Notes: a model not told the origin generated them from the sequence alone. A stretch of DNA of 8,803 nt from Prevotellaceae bacterium (GCA_031254635.1 JAIRUB010000053.1:1-8803), one strand, 5' to 3'; shown: positions 1-6,923, counted from the first letter of the stretch. Made by a program: numbers and translations.

Positions 1-60
1 AATACGAATGAAGCAAATCGTAAGCAGAATAGGAGAGCGGTGATTACGGTAACCAATTAA
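1..60 (+). CDS. C-terminal end of an OmpA-family (peptidoglycan-binding) protein, partial
   Basis: Frame 1 is open from the window edge and encodes 19 residues, NTNEANRKQNRRAVITVTN, then TAA at 58-60. The pattern N-T-x-E-x-x-x-x-x-N-R-R followed by an alternating hydrophobic strand is the usual C-terminal end of OmpA-like domains, in which the two arginines help bind the diaminopimelate of peptidoglycan. The protein would sit in the outer membrane or periplasm and anchor the envelope to the cell wall. A strong hairpin terminator follows 21 bases after the stop, which supports this being a true gene end. Only the last few per cent of the protein is visible, so the rest of the architecture cannot be judged. 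Confidence 0.7.
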   Translation, partial: NTNEANRKQNRRAVITVTN

Positions 61-81
61 AAATTACGAATTAAAAATTAA

Positions 82-119
82 AAAACTCCCTGCTGAAAGT
101 AATTTCGGTGGGGAGTTTT
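82..119 (+). terminator. Rho-independent terminator after the OmpA-like gene
   Basis: Bases 82-98 pair with 103-119 around a GTAA loop. The outer stem AAAACTCCC/GGGAGTTTT is perfect, the middle has a few G-T wobbles, and the inner stem is GAAA/TTTC. The A-rich left arm and T-rich right arm let it work in both directions. It lies just past the OmpA-like stop codon. Two copies of AATTAAAAATTA precede it (55-80). Confidence 0.85.
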
Positions 120-136
120 AAATAATAATCAGTTAG

Positions 137-337
137 GGCTATTCAGTAAATAAAATAATATTGAGCAAGGAACGCTCTACCCGCTTGGAAGGCAGCTTTG
201 GCACTGCAAAACGGTACTATGGCCTTGATAAAATCTCTGTCTGCACAAAATCAACAGAAATTTTGTGGATATTTTTTGGAATACATACTACCAACGCTAT
301 AAGTAATGATAGCCAAAGCGGAAAAGTTCAGGGATAA
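137..337 (+). pseudogene. DDE transposase, C-terminal remnant
   Basis: After a TAG at 134-136 the frame runs to a TAA at 335-337. From base 161 it encodes LSKERSTRLEGSFGTAKRYY followed by GLDKISVCTKSTEILWIFFG and IHTTNAIS. The pattern E-R-S-x-R-x-E-G-S-F-G-x-x-K-x-x-Y-x-L-x-K, then T-E-I-x-W-I-F-F-G-I-H-T-x-N-A, is the conserved end of DDE transposases common in Bacteroidetes (IS1182-like). The final acidic residue of the DDE triad would be the E of EGSFG. Everything upstream of this last 60 or so residues is missing, and the region starts just after the terminator of the preceding gene, so this is a dead insertion-sequence remnant. The exact IS family is uncertain. Confidence 0.7.
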
Positions 338-467
338 GCGAGCGGATTAGTTTTAAAAATTAATCAACGATAACTGCTAATATATTGATTTACACAGAAT
401 TATATGCCATAATGTTTTACCATTAGCAGGATTTTTTTGATTTTACTGAATGTCCCTAATTAAATTC
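338..467. other. Gene-free spacer between transposase remnant and tolC-like gene
   Basis: No reading frame with recognisable content was found here. The only structure is an 8-bp inverted repeat, CTGCTAAT at 374-381 and ATTAGCAG at 422-429, separated by 40 bases, with a T-run (431-438) after the right arm. It could be a weak terminator for the tolC-like gene on the minus strand or remnant IS sequence, but the loop is too long to call. Confidence 0.4.
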
Positions 468-1757
468 CTACAGTTCTCCGCTGAGCAGCCGCAGATTGAT
501 TTCTGACACTTTAGCGGTATACATGGCAGTCCACTGCCGGTTCACAGCTTCGAGATAATTTTTCTGATAATCGCGAAATTCCAAGCCCGACAAAGAACCT
601 ATGGTATAACGCTCCATCGCTATTTCAAGATTGGAAGCGGCCACTTCGGCGCTTTCACGTTCAAAGGCTATCAGCAACACATTGTTTTCGTAAGTGTTGT
701 ACAACAAGGTAAGGTCTCCTAAAATTTCATTCTCCAATTGTAGATAAGTGTATTCCTTACTTTTTACTCCCAATTTTGCCCTTTTTATTCTGTTAATGTT
801 GTCAAGCCCTGAAAAGATATTCCACGACAAGGTAAAGCCCCAATTCGGACCGTTATTGCGATTATAAATAATAGATGATTGCGACGTTTCCATTTGACTA
901 TAAGTATAACCAGCTCTAAAATCAAGAGTAGGAAAAAGATAGGCCTTGGCTAATTGTACATCATGTTCTGATATTTTTTGACTATGGCGGGCCATAAGTA
1001 AGGCAGTGTTCTTAGCCAACACATCTTCTTTTAAAGTAGTGTAAACTATTTTCGGCGCTAACACAATCGTGTCGTGAATAAAATCCTTCGCTTGTAAAGG
1101 AGCTGCCATCAGGGTATTTAGCCTTACATAGGCATTATACACCGTTTCTTCCTGACGTACCATAGAAGAACTGTCCACATTAAGGTCAATTTTCGCCTGT
1201 CGCAACTCCAATCCCGACAACAAGCCTATGCCGTACATTTCTTGTGCTTTACGGTAACGCTCTTCTGAAAGAGATAGTGAATAGCGGGCAGCATCAAGCC
1301 GTTTTTGCTGTAAGAGGATGTTGTAATACTCCATGCATACCAAAGATATGAGGTTGTCAATGGTTTGTTTCAGACTTTGATCGCTTATCGCCAACTGCTC
1401 TTTCTGTTTAGCTGAAGTAGCGAACATAGCTAAACCATCAAATAATCGCCAATCTAAACTTATACCGGCACTATAGTTATCGCTACGGCTGTTATTGTTT
1501 TCGGTAAGCGGTGACGAAGCATATTCTGTCCTTGAATTGGTAAATAATTGGTTTTGACTACCTCTCAAATTCACTGAAGGAAGATATTGCGAAACGGAAA
1601 CATTTTTTTCGGTGATATCGCGATCAGTACGGGCTATTTTTATCTGATAATTGTTTTCTAATGCCATCATGATACAATCGTCAAGATACATTGACTGTTG
1701 GGCTGTCAACAGCAGCGGCGGGCAGAGGAAAAACAAGAAAACGGTTAAACGAGTCAT
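468..1757 (-). CDS. TolC-family outer membrane efflux protein
   Basis: This 429-residue protein has the length and plan of a TolC/OEP channel, the outer-membrane exit duct of tripartite efflux pumps or type I secretion. Residues 1-20 form a signal peptide (MTR, then a hydrophobic run ending TAQ) with no lipobox cysteine. The family's internal duplication is visible. A beta-strand motif with F-x-G-L occurs at about 99-110 and again at 308-319, and the helical motif Y-x-I-G-x-L-S-G-L-E-x-R occurs at about 175-186 and 384-395. Long heptad-like helices lie between. The ATG at 1757 is the only sensible start and sits directly before the signal peptide. It is transcribed divergently from the kinase gene. 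No membrane-fusion, ABC or RND gene lies nearby, and downstream there is only an IS remnant, so the inner-membrane partner and substrate are unknown. Confidence 0.92.
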   Translation of the reverse strand: MTRLTVFLFFLCPPLLLTAQQSMYLDDCIMMALENNYQIKIARTDRDITEKNVSVSQYLPSVNLRGSQNQLFTNSRTEYASSPLTENNNSRSDNYSAGISLDWRLFDGLAMFATSAKQKEQLAISDQSLKQTIDNLISLVCMEYYNILLQQKRLDAARYSLSLSEERYRKAQEMYGIGLLSGLELRQAKIDLNVDSSSMVRQEETVYNAYVRLNTLMAAPLQAKDFIHDTIVLAPKIVYTTLKEDVLAKNTALLMARHSQKISEHDVQLAKAYLFPTLDFRAGYTYSQMETSQSSIIYNRNNGPNWGFTLSWNIFSGLDNINRIKRAKLGVKSKEYTYLQLENEILGDLTLLYNTYENNVLLIAFERESAEVAASNLEIAMERYTIGSLSGLEFRDYQKNYLEAVNRQWTAMYTAKVSEINLRLLSGEL

Positions 1758-1799
1758 TTCAGCAATTGTTTTTGTTAATACATTTGTTTTTTGTCTAAC

Positions 1800-1834
1800 T
1801 TACAAAGTTAAGATTTTTTATACTATATTTGTAA
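1800..1834. promoter_or_regulatory. Symmetric divergent promoter pair (tolC-like and nucleoside kinase)
   Basis: On the plus strand TATATTTG (1824-1831) matches the Bacteroidetes -7 element TAnnTTTG, 29 bases before the kinase ATG. On the minus strand TAACTTTG (1810-1803) matches it for the tolC-like gene. Each has TTAC 20 bases upstream (plus 1800-1803, minus 1834-1831), a poor version of the -33 TTTG. The block starts TTACAAA and ends TTTGTAA, a 7-bp inverted repeat with a 21-base spacer, so the -33 region of each promoter overlaps the -7 of the other. Polymerase could probably not occupy both at once. The repeat might also be an operator. Confidence 0.65.
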
Positions 1835-1859
1835 GATTAAAAAAACATATTTTCATTTT

Positions 1860-3527
1860 ATGCAAACAATTGAAATCTTTTGTGAAAATAGCGGCGAGCC
1901 TATTTATTGCGCTCCGGGAGCTACATTACTTGATTTGACAGGCAAAAGCGCAGCTTCTTTCCCTCATAGAACATTAGCCGCATTGGTGGATAATAAGCTA
2001 AAAGAACTCCGTTATGCTATTTACCAACCGCACAATGTGCGGTTTATTGATATAGCGCACCCCGATGGACAGCGAACCTATCAACGCTCCTTAGTGTTTT
2101 TACTGCAAAAGGCTGTACGCGACCTGTTGCCCGACTACCAATTACAGGTGAAATATACGGTACTTAACGGATTATATTGTGAGTTGGCAGGCAGCAACAA
2201 GGTTGTTAATGAACAACTACTGCAGCAACTTGAAGAACGCATGAGGGAATTGGTGGCTGAAAAAAAGCCCTTTGTACGAAAAAAACTTCCTACGGAAAAA
2301 GCGATTGCAATATTCAAACAAAATAATCAGCCGGAAAAAGCGCTGCTGCAACAAACACGCGGACATTTCTACACCTCGGTATATTATATCGATGCCTATC
2401 CCGACCACATGCATGGCCCTTTGGTGCCTTCGAGCGATTATCTTAGCGTATTTGCACTAACCATGTATCAGGATGGCTTCGTGCTGTTGATGCCCAATCC
2501 CCAACAACCGGAAGTACCCTTGTCGGTAGTGGTACAACCCCAACTTTTTGATATTTTTCAGGAAAATAAAGAATGGATAAAAATTTTGGGAGCGCACACC
2601 ATTGGCTCAATTAATCGGGCAATACAGCAAGGCGACACCAAGAGGTTAATATTGGTGTCGGAATCCTTGCACGAAAAAAAATATGCCCAATTGGCCGATG
2701 AAATTCAAAAACGCGAAAAAGTACGCTTGGTGCTGATTGCCGGCCCATCGAGTAGCGGTAAAACAACATCCTCTAAACGTTTGGCCGTACAAGCCCAAGT
2801 GGTAGGGCTGAATCCCGTATTGCTCGAAATGGACAATTATTTTGTAAACCGCGAGCATACCCCGTGCGATGCTGAGGGAAATTACAATTTTGAGGATATC
2901 CATGCCCTTGACTTATCCCTTTTAAATCAACATCTTCAGGATTTATTAGCCGGAAAGGATGTTCACATTCCCACTTTTAATTTTAGTACCGGCAACCGTT
3001 CATTTGCAGACAATAATATATTAAAAATGGGGCCTAAAGATGTACTTATCATGGAAGGCATTCACGCCCTTAACCCCATTTTAACCGAAGCAGTTCCTAA
3101 TGAGATGAAATATAAGATTTACTGTTCAGCCTTAACCTCCGTGAGCGTTGACGAAAATAACCGTATTTCAACAACCGACAATCGATTAATCCGTAGAATA
3201 ATCCGCGACTCATGGGCACGTAAATACACCGCATCGGAAACCATTATGCGTTGGCCTAGCGTGCGCCATGGCGAAGATTGCAATGTGTTTCCCTATCAGG
3301 AAAATGCCGACATCATGTTCAATTCGGCGCTGACTTATGAAACTTACGTCTTGCGCCGTTATGCCGAACCCTTACTACGTCGCATCAAACCAACCGATCC
3401 GGCTTACAGCGAAGCTGTACGTCTGTTACGGTTCTTGAGCTATTTCGAAGTATTGCCCACCGGAATAGAAAACGATGTGCCTTCTAATTCCATCCTGCGG
3501 GAATTTATAAGCGGAAGTGTTTTTTAA
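1860..3527 (+). CDS. Nucleoside kinase (uridine kinase family) with N-terminal TGS/ThrRS-like domains
   Basis: This 555-residue cytoplasmic protein belongs to the long uridine-kinase-like family, which would phosphorylate a nucleoside using ATP or GTP. Residues 1-65 look like a TGS domain (ThrRS/GTPase/SpoT fold), and about 66-215 resemble the second editing-type domain of threonyl-tRNA synthetase (HPDGQRTYQRSLVFLLQKA, NGLYCEL). The kinase half starts near 285, with the P-loop GPSSSGKTTSSKR at 295-307. It continues with LLEMDNYFVNRE (321-332), NFEDIHALDL (343-352), and the Walker B-like DVLIMEGIHALNP (394-406). Arginines at 442-449 (RLIRRIIR) would form the lid. The length is normal for the family and no key motif is missing. 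The ATG at 1860 follows its promoter by a short leader with no Shine-Dalgarno sequence. The real substrate of this fused family is not certain; uridine/cytidine is the default guess. Confidence 0.9.
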   Translation: MQTIEIFCENSGEPIYCAPGATLLDLTGKSAASFPHRTLAALVDNKLKELRYAIYQPHNVRFIDIAHPDGQRTYQRSLVFLLQKAVRDLLPDYQLQVKYTVLNGLYCELAGSNKVVNEQLLQQLEERMRELVAEKKPFVRKKLPTEKAIAIFKQNNQPEKALLQQTRGHFYTSVYYIDAYPDHMHGPLVPSSDYLSVFALTMYQDGFVLLMPNPQQPEVPLSVVVQPQLFDIFQENKEWIKILGAHTIGSINRAIQQGDTKRLILVSESLHEKKYAQLADEIQKREKVRLVLIAGPSSSGKTTSSKRLAVQAQVVGLNPVLLEMDNYFVNREHTPCDAEGNYNFEDIHALDLSLLNQHLQDLLAGKDVHIPTFNFSTGNRSFADNNILKMGPKDVLIMEGIHALNPILTEAVPNEMKYKIYCSALTSVSVDENNRISTTDNRLIRRIIRDSWARKYTASETIMRWPSVRHGEDCNVFPYQENADIMFNSALTYETYVLRRYAEPLLRRIKPTDPAYSEAVRLLRFLSYFEVLPTGIENDVPSNSILREFISGSVF

Positions 3528-3533
3528 AAAGAG

Positions 3534-3683
3534 GTGAAGCGTTAGACGTAAAGCGATTTGACCACTTGTATTCCAACAACCCAACGTCATTGCGAGGATT
3601 GCGGGTAAAGGTTTGTGTGGAGGGAGGTAATCTGAAGCAATCTCGCTATTTGCTTGCTTCCCACAACGCCACTTACGCTTCAC
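3534..3683. repeat. Inverted-repeat intergenic element with GTCATTGCGAGG / GAAGCAATCTC core
   Basis: GTGAAGCGT (3534-3542) and its exact complement ACGCTTCAC (3675-3683) bracket a 150-base segment. Inside, CGTCATTGCGAGGATTGC (3585-3602) faces GAAGCAATCTCGC (3634-3646), where GCAATCTCGC pairs with GCGAGGATTGC apart from one bulged G. Paired sequences of this type are widespread dispersed intergenic repeats in bacterial genomes. It lies between two convergent genes, and its right end supplies the last codons and stop of the HTH_42 gene. It may act as a bidirectional terminator or be a small non-autonomous mobile element. That it is repeated elsewhere in this genome is inference. Confidence 0.6.
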
Positions 3684-4731
3684 GCCAGAACTTCCCCAAC
3701 TTCTGTGCTGCAGCGGCTACCGCCTGCTCTTGTTTTTTAGTGGGCTTTTTGAAGTACTCTGCAACTACCATTTCATCTTTCCGTGTCGATTTTTTCCATA
3801 TACCTATTACCTGCCCGTTATATATAACCACCGGCCGAAAGGTACCGTTAACAACAATCGCTGTACGTTGATAATCATTATGTAAAACAGCCGAACGATC
3901 TTTGTAACCCACTAAGTATTCATCCCAGGCAGGAAGAAGGAAGCAGGAAGGTGTTTTATCAAGAGTGCAGCCCTTACTAATAGAAGGAGAGAACCAATAT
4001 TCCTTACCCTCAATTTTTTCGCAGGTTAATTGTTTACAAACCAATCGTAAGCCTTGGCGAATATTGGTAGCGGTGAGTCCCGACCACCATACACAGTCTT
4101 GCGGGGTAGCTGGACCGTGGCCGGTGAAATAGCGCAGGGCTAAACATGCTAATGCCTCTTCTTTTATCGGCATTTTCACGGGCGGCACCCATTCGTCGAG
4201 TAAGGCGTAAGTTTGTTGTTTGCCGCGCATGGCGCCGCTACACACCAAGCCTTCTATTTCAGCATTCATCATAATATGGGTGATACGCCCCTCGTCGGCA
4301 TTTATCTTTGCTTTTTTTAACAAAGCGGCCAATTCTTCGCGCAACAAATGTCTGCCACCTTCCAGTGCTTTTGTGATAACTTTATTGCTTTTTGTGTAAA
4401 TTTTATCATCTAAGCCTAAATCGCTATCGCGCACCTGAAACTGAGCCTTAATTCTGTCTTTGGAGAGACTGAGCATCCAACGGATATCGGCAGGGGCAAC
4501 AAAGTGCCAGGTAGGGCGTAGCACGTGTGTTCGTAGAATTTCGCCCCTATTGCAGGCCTCCGTAACCGTTGCGAGGTTACAATTTGGCAACCGCAAACCT
4601 ATAGCCCATTTTGCCATATTTACATCCTGCGCCTGAACAGCGCCTAAGTGGGCAACCATTTCGGCAGGCGAGGCAAGCGTGGTTGTTGTAAGTTGCTGTG
4701 CGGCAAGGCGGAGGGTGGGGATGGGAAGCAT
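3673..4731 (-). CDS. Winged-helix HTH_42 family protein (AlkZ/YcaQ-like DNA glycosylase superfamily)
   Basis: This protein of about 352 residues matches the winged-helix DNA-binding family HTH_42 along its length. The motifs visible are GAVQAQD near residues 30-36, then ILRTHVLRPTWHFVAPADIRW near 65-85, YFTGHGPATPQDCVWWSGL near 200-218, and LLPAWDEYLVGY near 264-275. In characterised members (AlkZ and YcaQ/AlkX) a Q-x-Q or Q-x-D motif at the first position is needed to remove crosslinked or bulky alkylated bases, and here the QAQ is present. It is therefore a candidate DNA-repair or self-resistance glycosylase, but many relatives are uncharacterised. The ATG at 4731 follows a TATATTTG promoter element by about 30 bases. 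It is a stand-alone unit with no antibiotic cluster beside it. Its stop lies inside the intergenic inverted-repeat element. Confidence 0.88.
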   Translation of the reverse strand: MLPIPTLRLAAQQLTTTTLASPAEMVAHLGAVQAQDVNMAKWAIGLRLPNCNLATVTEACNRGEILRTHVLRPTWHFVAPADIRWMLSLSKDRIKAQFQVRDSDLGLDDKIYTKSNKVITKALEGGRHLLREELAALLKKAKINADEGRITHIMMNAEIEGLVCSGAMRGKQQTYALLDEWVPPVKMPIKEEALACLALRYFTGHGPATPQDCVWWSGLTATNIRQGLRLVCKQLTCEKIEGKEYWFSPSISKGCTLDKTPSCFLLPAWDEYLVGYKDRSAVLHNDYQRTAIVVNGTFRPVVIYNGQVIGIWKKSTRKDEMVVAEYFKKPTKKQEQAVAAAAQKLGKFWREA

Positions 4732-4760
4732 AGTGACTAAAAGATTAAGAGAAAATTTTG

Positions 4761-4768
4761 CAAATATA
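4761..4768 (-). promoter_or_regulatory. -7 promoter element of the HTH_42 gene
   Basis: The minus strand reads TATATTTG here, an exact TAnnTTTG match, 29 bases before the ATG at 4731. No TTTG is present 19-21 bases further upstream, so the -33 half is weak. The element lies immediately beyond the stop codon of the GyrI-like remnant, so the HTH_42 gene has its own promoter. Confidence 0.6.
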
Positions 4769-4769
4769 G

Positions 4770-5072
4770 CTATTTTTTGATACTGTAAGAGCCTTGATAG
4801 GAAAATACAGCATATTTGCTGCCTGGAATTTCTTTCACACCTATTTTCCCCTGCGACTGAATAGCTTTGCGAACAACTAAGCGAATATCCGAATGCAATT
4901 TGCTGCTTTCCATCACTTTCTGGTCATGATCGTAAATGCCGAGATGTTCAATACCTGCCGAAAACAACTTGCGCTCTTTGACAAAATTCCACAGTTTGAC
5001 AAATGTTCCGGGGAAATCCAACTCGTTATCGGCTGGCGTTTTATTCGTAATTTCTTCTTCTTCGTATTTCAT
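4770..5072 (-). pseudogene. GyrI-like (AraC effector-binding) domain fragment, truncated at both ends
   Basis: This 100-codon frame starts at ATG 5072 and stops at 4770. Residues 20-37 (FPGTFVKLWNFVKERKLF) and 42-50 (EHLGIYDHD), then SSKLHSDIRLVV (56-67) and GKIGVKEIPGSKYAVFSYQG (75-94), follow the middle of a GyrI-like small-molecule-binding domain, in the usual pattern L-G-I-Y-x-D-D-P, then R-x-D, then G-x-x-x-I-P-x-G-K-Y-A-V-F-x-x-x-G-x-Y. Such domains are about 150 residues long, alone or behind an AraC helix-turn-helix. Here the first strand region and the whole C-terminal part after GSY are missing, and nothing AraC-like lies upstream. The start codon overlaps, as ATGA, the TGA of the frame-restored CPBP tail. 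It is probably a degraded gene, although a short expressed protein cannot be excluded. Confidence 0.65.
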
Positions 5073-5757
5073 TCCGTTTGCATTTTGAAAACCTGTTGTT
5101 TTTTTATGTTCCCTTTTTTATGGCTCAAAACTAATAACACTACTCCTGCAATCAACCAAATATCATTGCTTGAACAGATGCCTCTATGCCAAAAATTCCG
5201 CCGGTAAACCATTCCGAGCCTTCTAATTTAGAAATTAATATTGGTGTTGAAGGTGCCCCGCCTGATACTTCTGTTCCCCAAAGGTTGCCAACGCTGAAAT
5301 TCCAAGCAAAATGGATAGCAATAGGAAACCACAAATTTCTTGTATAAATATATGCCGCTGCTAACAAGATGCCTGCTTCAATGGATATGGCAACTCCCGC
5401 TAATAACGAACTGTTTTCATTTAAAAGATGTACAAGTCCAAAAAACAAGGCAGAAATTATCAACGCAACGTCACTTCCCATTTTTTCTTCTATTAATCTG
5501 AACAAGATGCCTCTAAATAACACCTCTTCAAATACGGCAGTGGCTATTCCAAAACCAATACTTATTGTCAAATCTCGCAGAAAAATATTTGTTAAATCAC
5601 TGACAGATGAAATAATATATTCATTCCTCAAATAGGCGACCAAAATAGATAGTGATGTTAAAAGCAGCCCCAATAATAACCCAACAAGCAAATATTTGAC
5701 AATATTATGAGTTGAAAGTTCGATTATTTTTCTTTTTTCGTAATAACGAAATCGAAA
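5069..5757 (-). pseudogene. CPBP-family intramembrane metalloprotease, N-terminally truncated and frameshifted
   Basis: The main frame is open from just after a TAG (5760-5758) to a TGA at 5154-5152. It has no ATG, and the first possible start is TTG at 5691. Counting from that TTG, the CPBP (Abi) motifs are intact: EEVLFRG at 55-61, FFGLVH at 83-88 and HFAWN at 127-131. These bind the catalytic metal in this membrane-protease family. Before the TTG the same frame encodes FRFRYYEKRKIIELSTHNIV, typical sequence between early helices of CPBP proteins, so the first one or two membrane segments are missing and the gene abuts rlmN. At the 3' end, a -1 shift at about 5161 continues as IWLIAGVVLLVLSHKKGN, an obvious last transmembrane helix, ending in TGA at 5071-5069. 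It is probably a pseudogene, unless the shift is a sequencing error. Confidence 0.75.
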
Positions 5758-5791
5758 CTACGGTTTTCCAATCTTGCTAAGTTTTGAAATG

Positions 5792-6802
5792 TCAGCCCTT
5801 CGTCGACAATAACCCACAAGCGGCTAAAATATCCTTGCCTCGCGAAGCACGGACGGTGGTCATTATGCCTTTGCTTATCAGGCTATTCTTGAATTTCTCT
5901 ACATTGCTTTCGAGAGCAGGAAGCAGCGGGCTATCGGGAATCACATGGAAACGAATGAGGTTTACGCGGCATTCCAATCCATCCAACAGTTTGGCTAAGG
6001 CTACAGCGTGCTTGGGCGAATCGTTCAGCCTGTCGAATAAAATATACTCGAAACTTATGCGGCGTTGCCCCCTCCAATCATATTGCCGTACCTGCGCCAT
6101 CACTTCTTCTAAGGGGTGGGCTTTCTGCATGGGGAGCAGTTCCTGCCGCTCCTTGCCGAATGGCGTATGCAGGCTAATCGCTAAATGACATTTGCTTTCG
6201 TCCAAAAAACGTCGTAAGGCGGGAAGTATGCCAATGGTTGATACGGTAATGCGGCGTGGACTCCAACTGAAACCCCATGGAGCAGTGAGTATATCGAGGC
6301 TTTTAAGTACATTGTCGAGGTTATCCAAGGGCTCGCCCATACCCATATACACAGCGTTGGTAAGCTGCTCGCACTCGTCAATGCTGCAGAACTGGTTAAT
6401 GATTTCGCCCACACTGAGGTTAGCCCGAAAACCTTGCCGCGCAGTCATACAGAAGCGGCAACCCATGCGGCAGCCCACCTGTGACGATACACATAGCGTA
6501 GCTCGTTCGGCCTCGGAAATCATCACCGCTTCCACCGCCTGATGATTAGATGTAGGAAAAAGAAATTTGCGTGTTCCATCAGCAGAACTTTGTACCATAG
6601 AATAGCTGCGGCATCCCACTTGAAATTGTTCATTCAGCAATGTGCGTGCAGCTTTTGAAAGATTTGTCATCTCATCTATAGAGCCCACGTGCTTTTTATA
6701 GAGCCAGTCGGCCAATTGTTTTCCGGTGAATGCCGGAAGACCCAAATCCTTAACCAAGGCAGTTAATTCGTCCAGTGTTTTGCCTAAAAGTACATCTTGC
6801 AT
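5792..6802 (-). CDS. rlmN: 23S rRNA (adenine-2503-C2)-methyltransferase RlmN
   Basis: This radical-SAM enzyme methylates C2 of A2503 in 23S rRNA, and also A37 of some tRNAs in characterised homologues. At 336 residues it has family length. The N-terminal helical domain contains LGLPAFTGKQLADWLYKK (20-37). The 4Fe-4S cluster motif CRMGCRFC (Cys111, 115, 118) is intact, as are the SAM-binding GMGEPLDN (154-161) and the core segment SLHTPFGKERQELLPMQK (210-227). Cys104 and Cys329 (ILAACG) stand where E. coli has the catalytic pair Cys118 and Cys355, so the enzyme should be active. The ATG at 6802 is the natural start. A possible -7 element, TAATTTTG, lies at 6842-6835 on the minus strand. It is divergent from the 192-residue secreted-protein gene. 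Confidence 0.96.
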   Translation of the reverse strand: MQDVLLGKTLDELTALVKDLGLPAFTGKQLADWLYKKHVGSIDEMTNLSKAARTLLNEQFQVGCRSYSMVQSSADGTRKFLFPTSNHQAVEAVMISEAERATLCVSSQVGCRMGCRFCMTARQGFRANLSVGEIINQFCSIDECEQLTNAVYMGMGEPLDNLDNVLKSLDILTAPWGFSWSPRRITVSTIGILPALRRFLDESKCHLAISLHTPFGKERQELLPMQKAHPLEEVMAQVRQYDWRGQRRISFEYILFDRLNDSPKHAVALAKLLDGLECRVNLIRFHVIPDSPLLPALESNVEKFKNSLISKGIMTTVRASRGKDILAACGLLSTKG

Positions 6803-6834
6803 ATTTATCTAAGGTATGGAGATTGAAATTTTTA

Positions 6835-6842
6835 CAAAATTA
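6835..6842 (-). promoter_or_regulatory. Possible -7 element of rlmN
   Basis: The minus strand reads TAATTTTG, matching TAnnTTTG, 32 bases before the rlmN ATG. There is no TTTG at -33 in this AT-rich spacer, so the call is tentative. It sits 20 bases from the -33 element of the divergent plus-strand promoter. Confidence 0.4.
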
Positions 6843-6862
6843 AAAATATTTTTTGAAAAAAA

Positions 6863-6893
6863 TTTGGAAAGTGAAAAATGTTTTTTATCTTTG
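6863..6893 (+). promoter_or_regulatory. Full Bacteroidetes-type promoter of the 192-residue protein gene
   Basis: TTTG at 6863-6866 and TATCTTTG at 6886-6893 are separated by 19 bases. This is an exact match to the published Bacteroides consensus, TTTG at -33 and TAnnTTTG at -7 with 19-21 bases between. It is the best promoter in the window and lies 30 bases before the ATG at 6924. Its presence is a main reason to accept the plus-strand reading frame over the overlapping minus-strand one. Confidence 0.8.
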
Positions 6894-6923
6894 TAGTGAA
6901 AATGTACACCTAAACCACTTGTT

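Noticed and set aside
374..429. CTGCTAAT/ATTAGCAG inverted repeat as a terminator for the tolC-like gene
   Set aside because: The stem is only 8 bp with a 40-base loop, and there is no T-run on the minus strand directly after it.
3566..3871. 101-codon plus-strand frame
   Set aside because: It starts in the intergenic repeat and runs antisense through the 3' end of the HTH_42 gene, so it is a shadow with no recognisable content.
5152..5170. Programmed -1 ribosomal frameshifting in the CPBP gene
   Set aside because: There is no X-XXY-YYZ slippery heptamer and no obvious downstream stem, and the gene is also missing its 5' end. Mutation is the simpler explanation.
5724..5800. Frame reading LTFQNLARLENRSFDFVITK after the rlmN stop, which looks protein-like
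   Set aside because: It has no start codon of its own, overlaps the end of rlmN and the CPBP upstream sequence in other frames, and rlmN already ends at the normal family position. Probably chance.
5784..6542. Plus-strand frames of 134 and 116 codons antisense to rlmN
   Set aside because: They are shadows of a clearly conserved radical-SAM enzyme on the minus strand.
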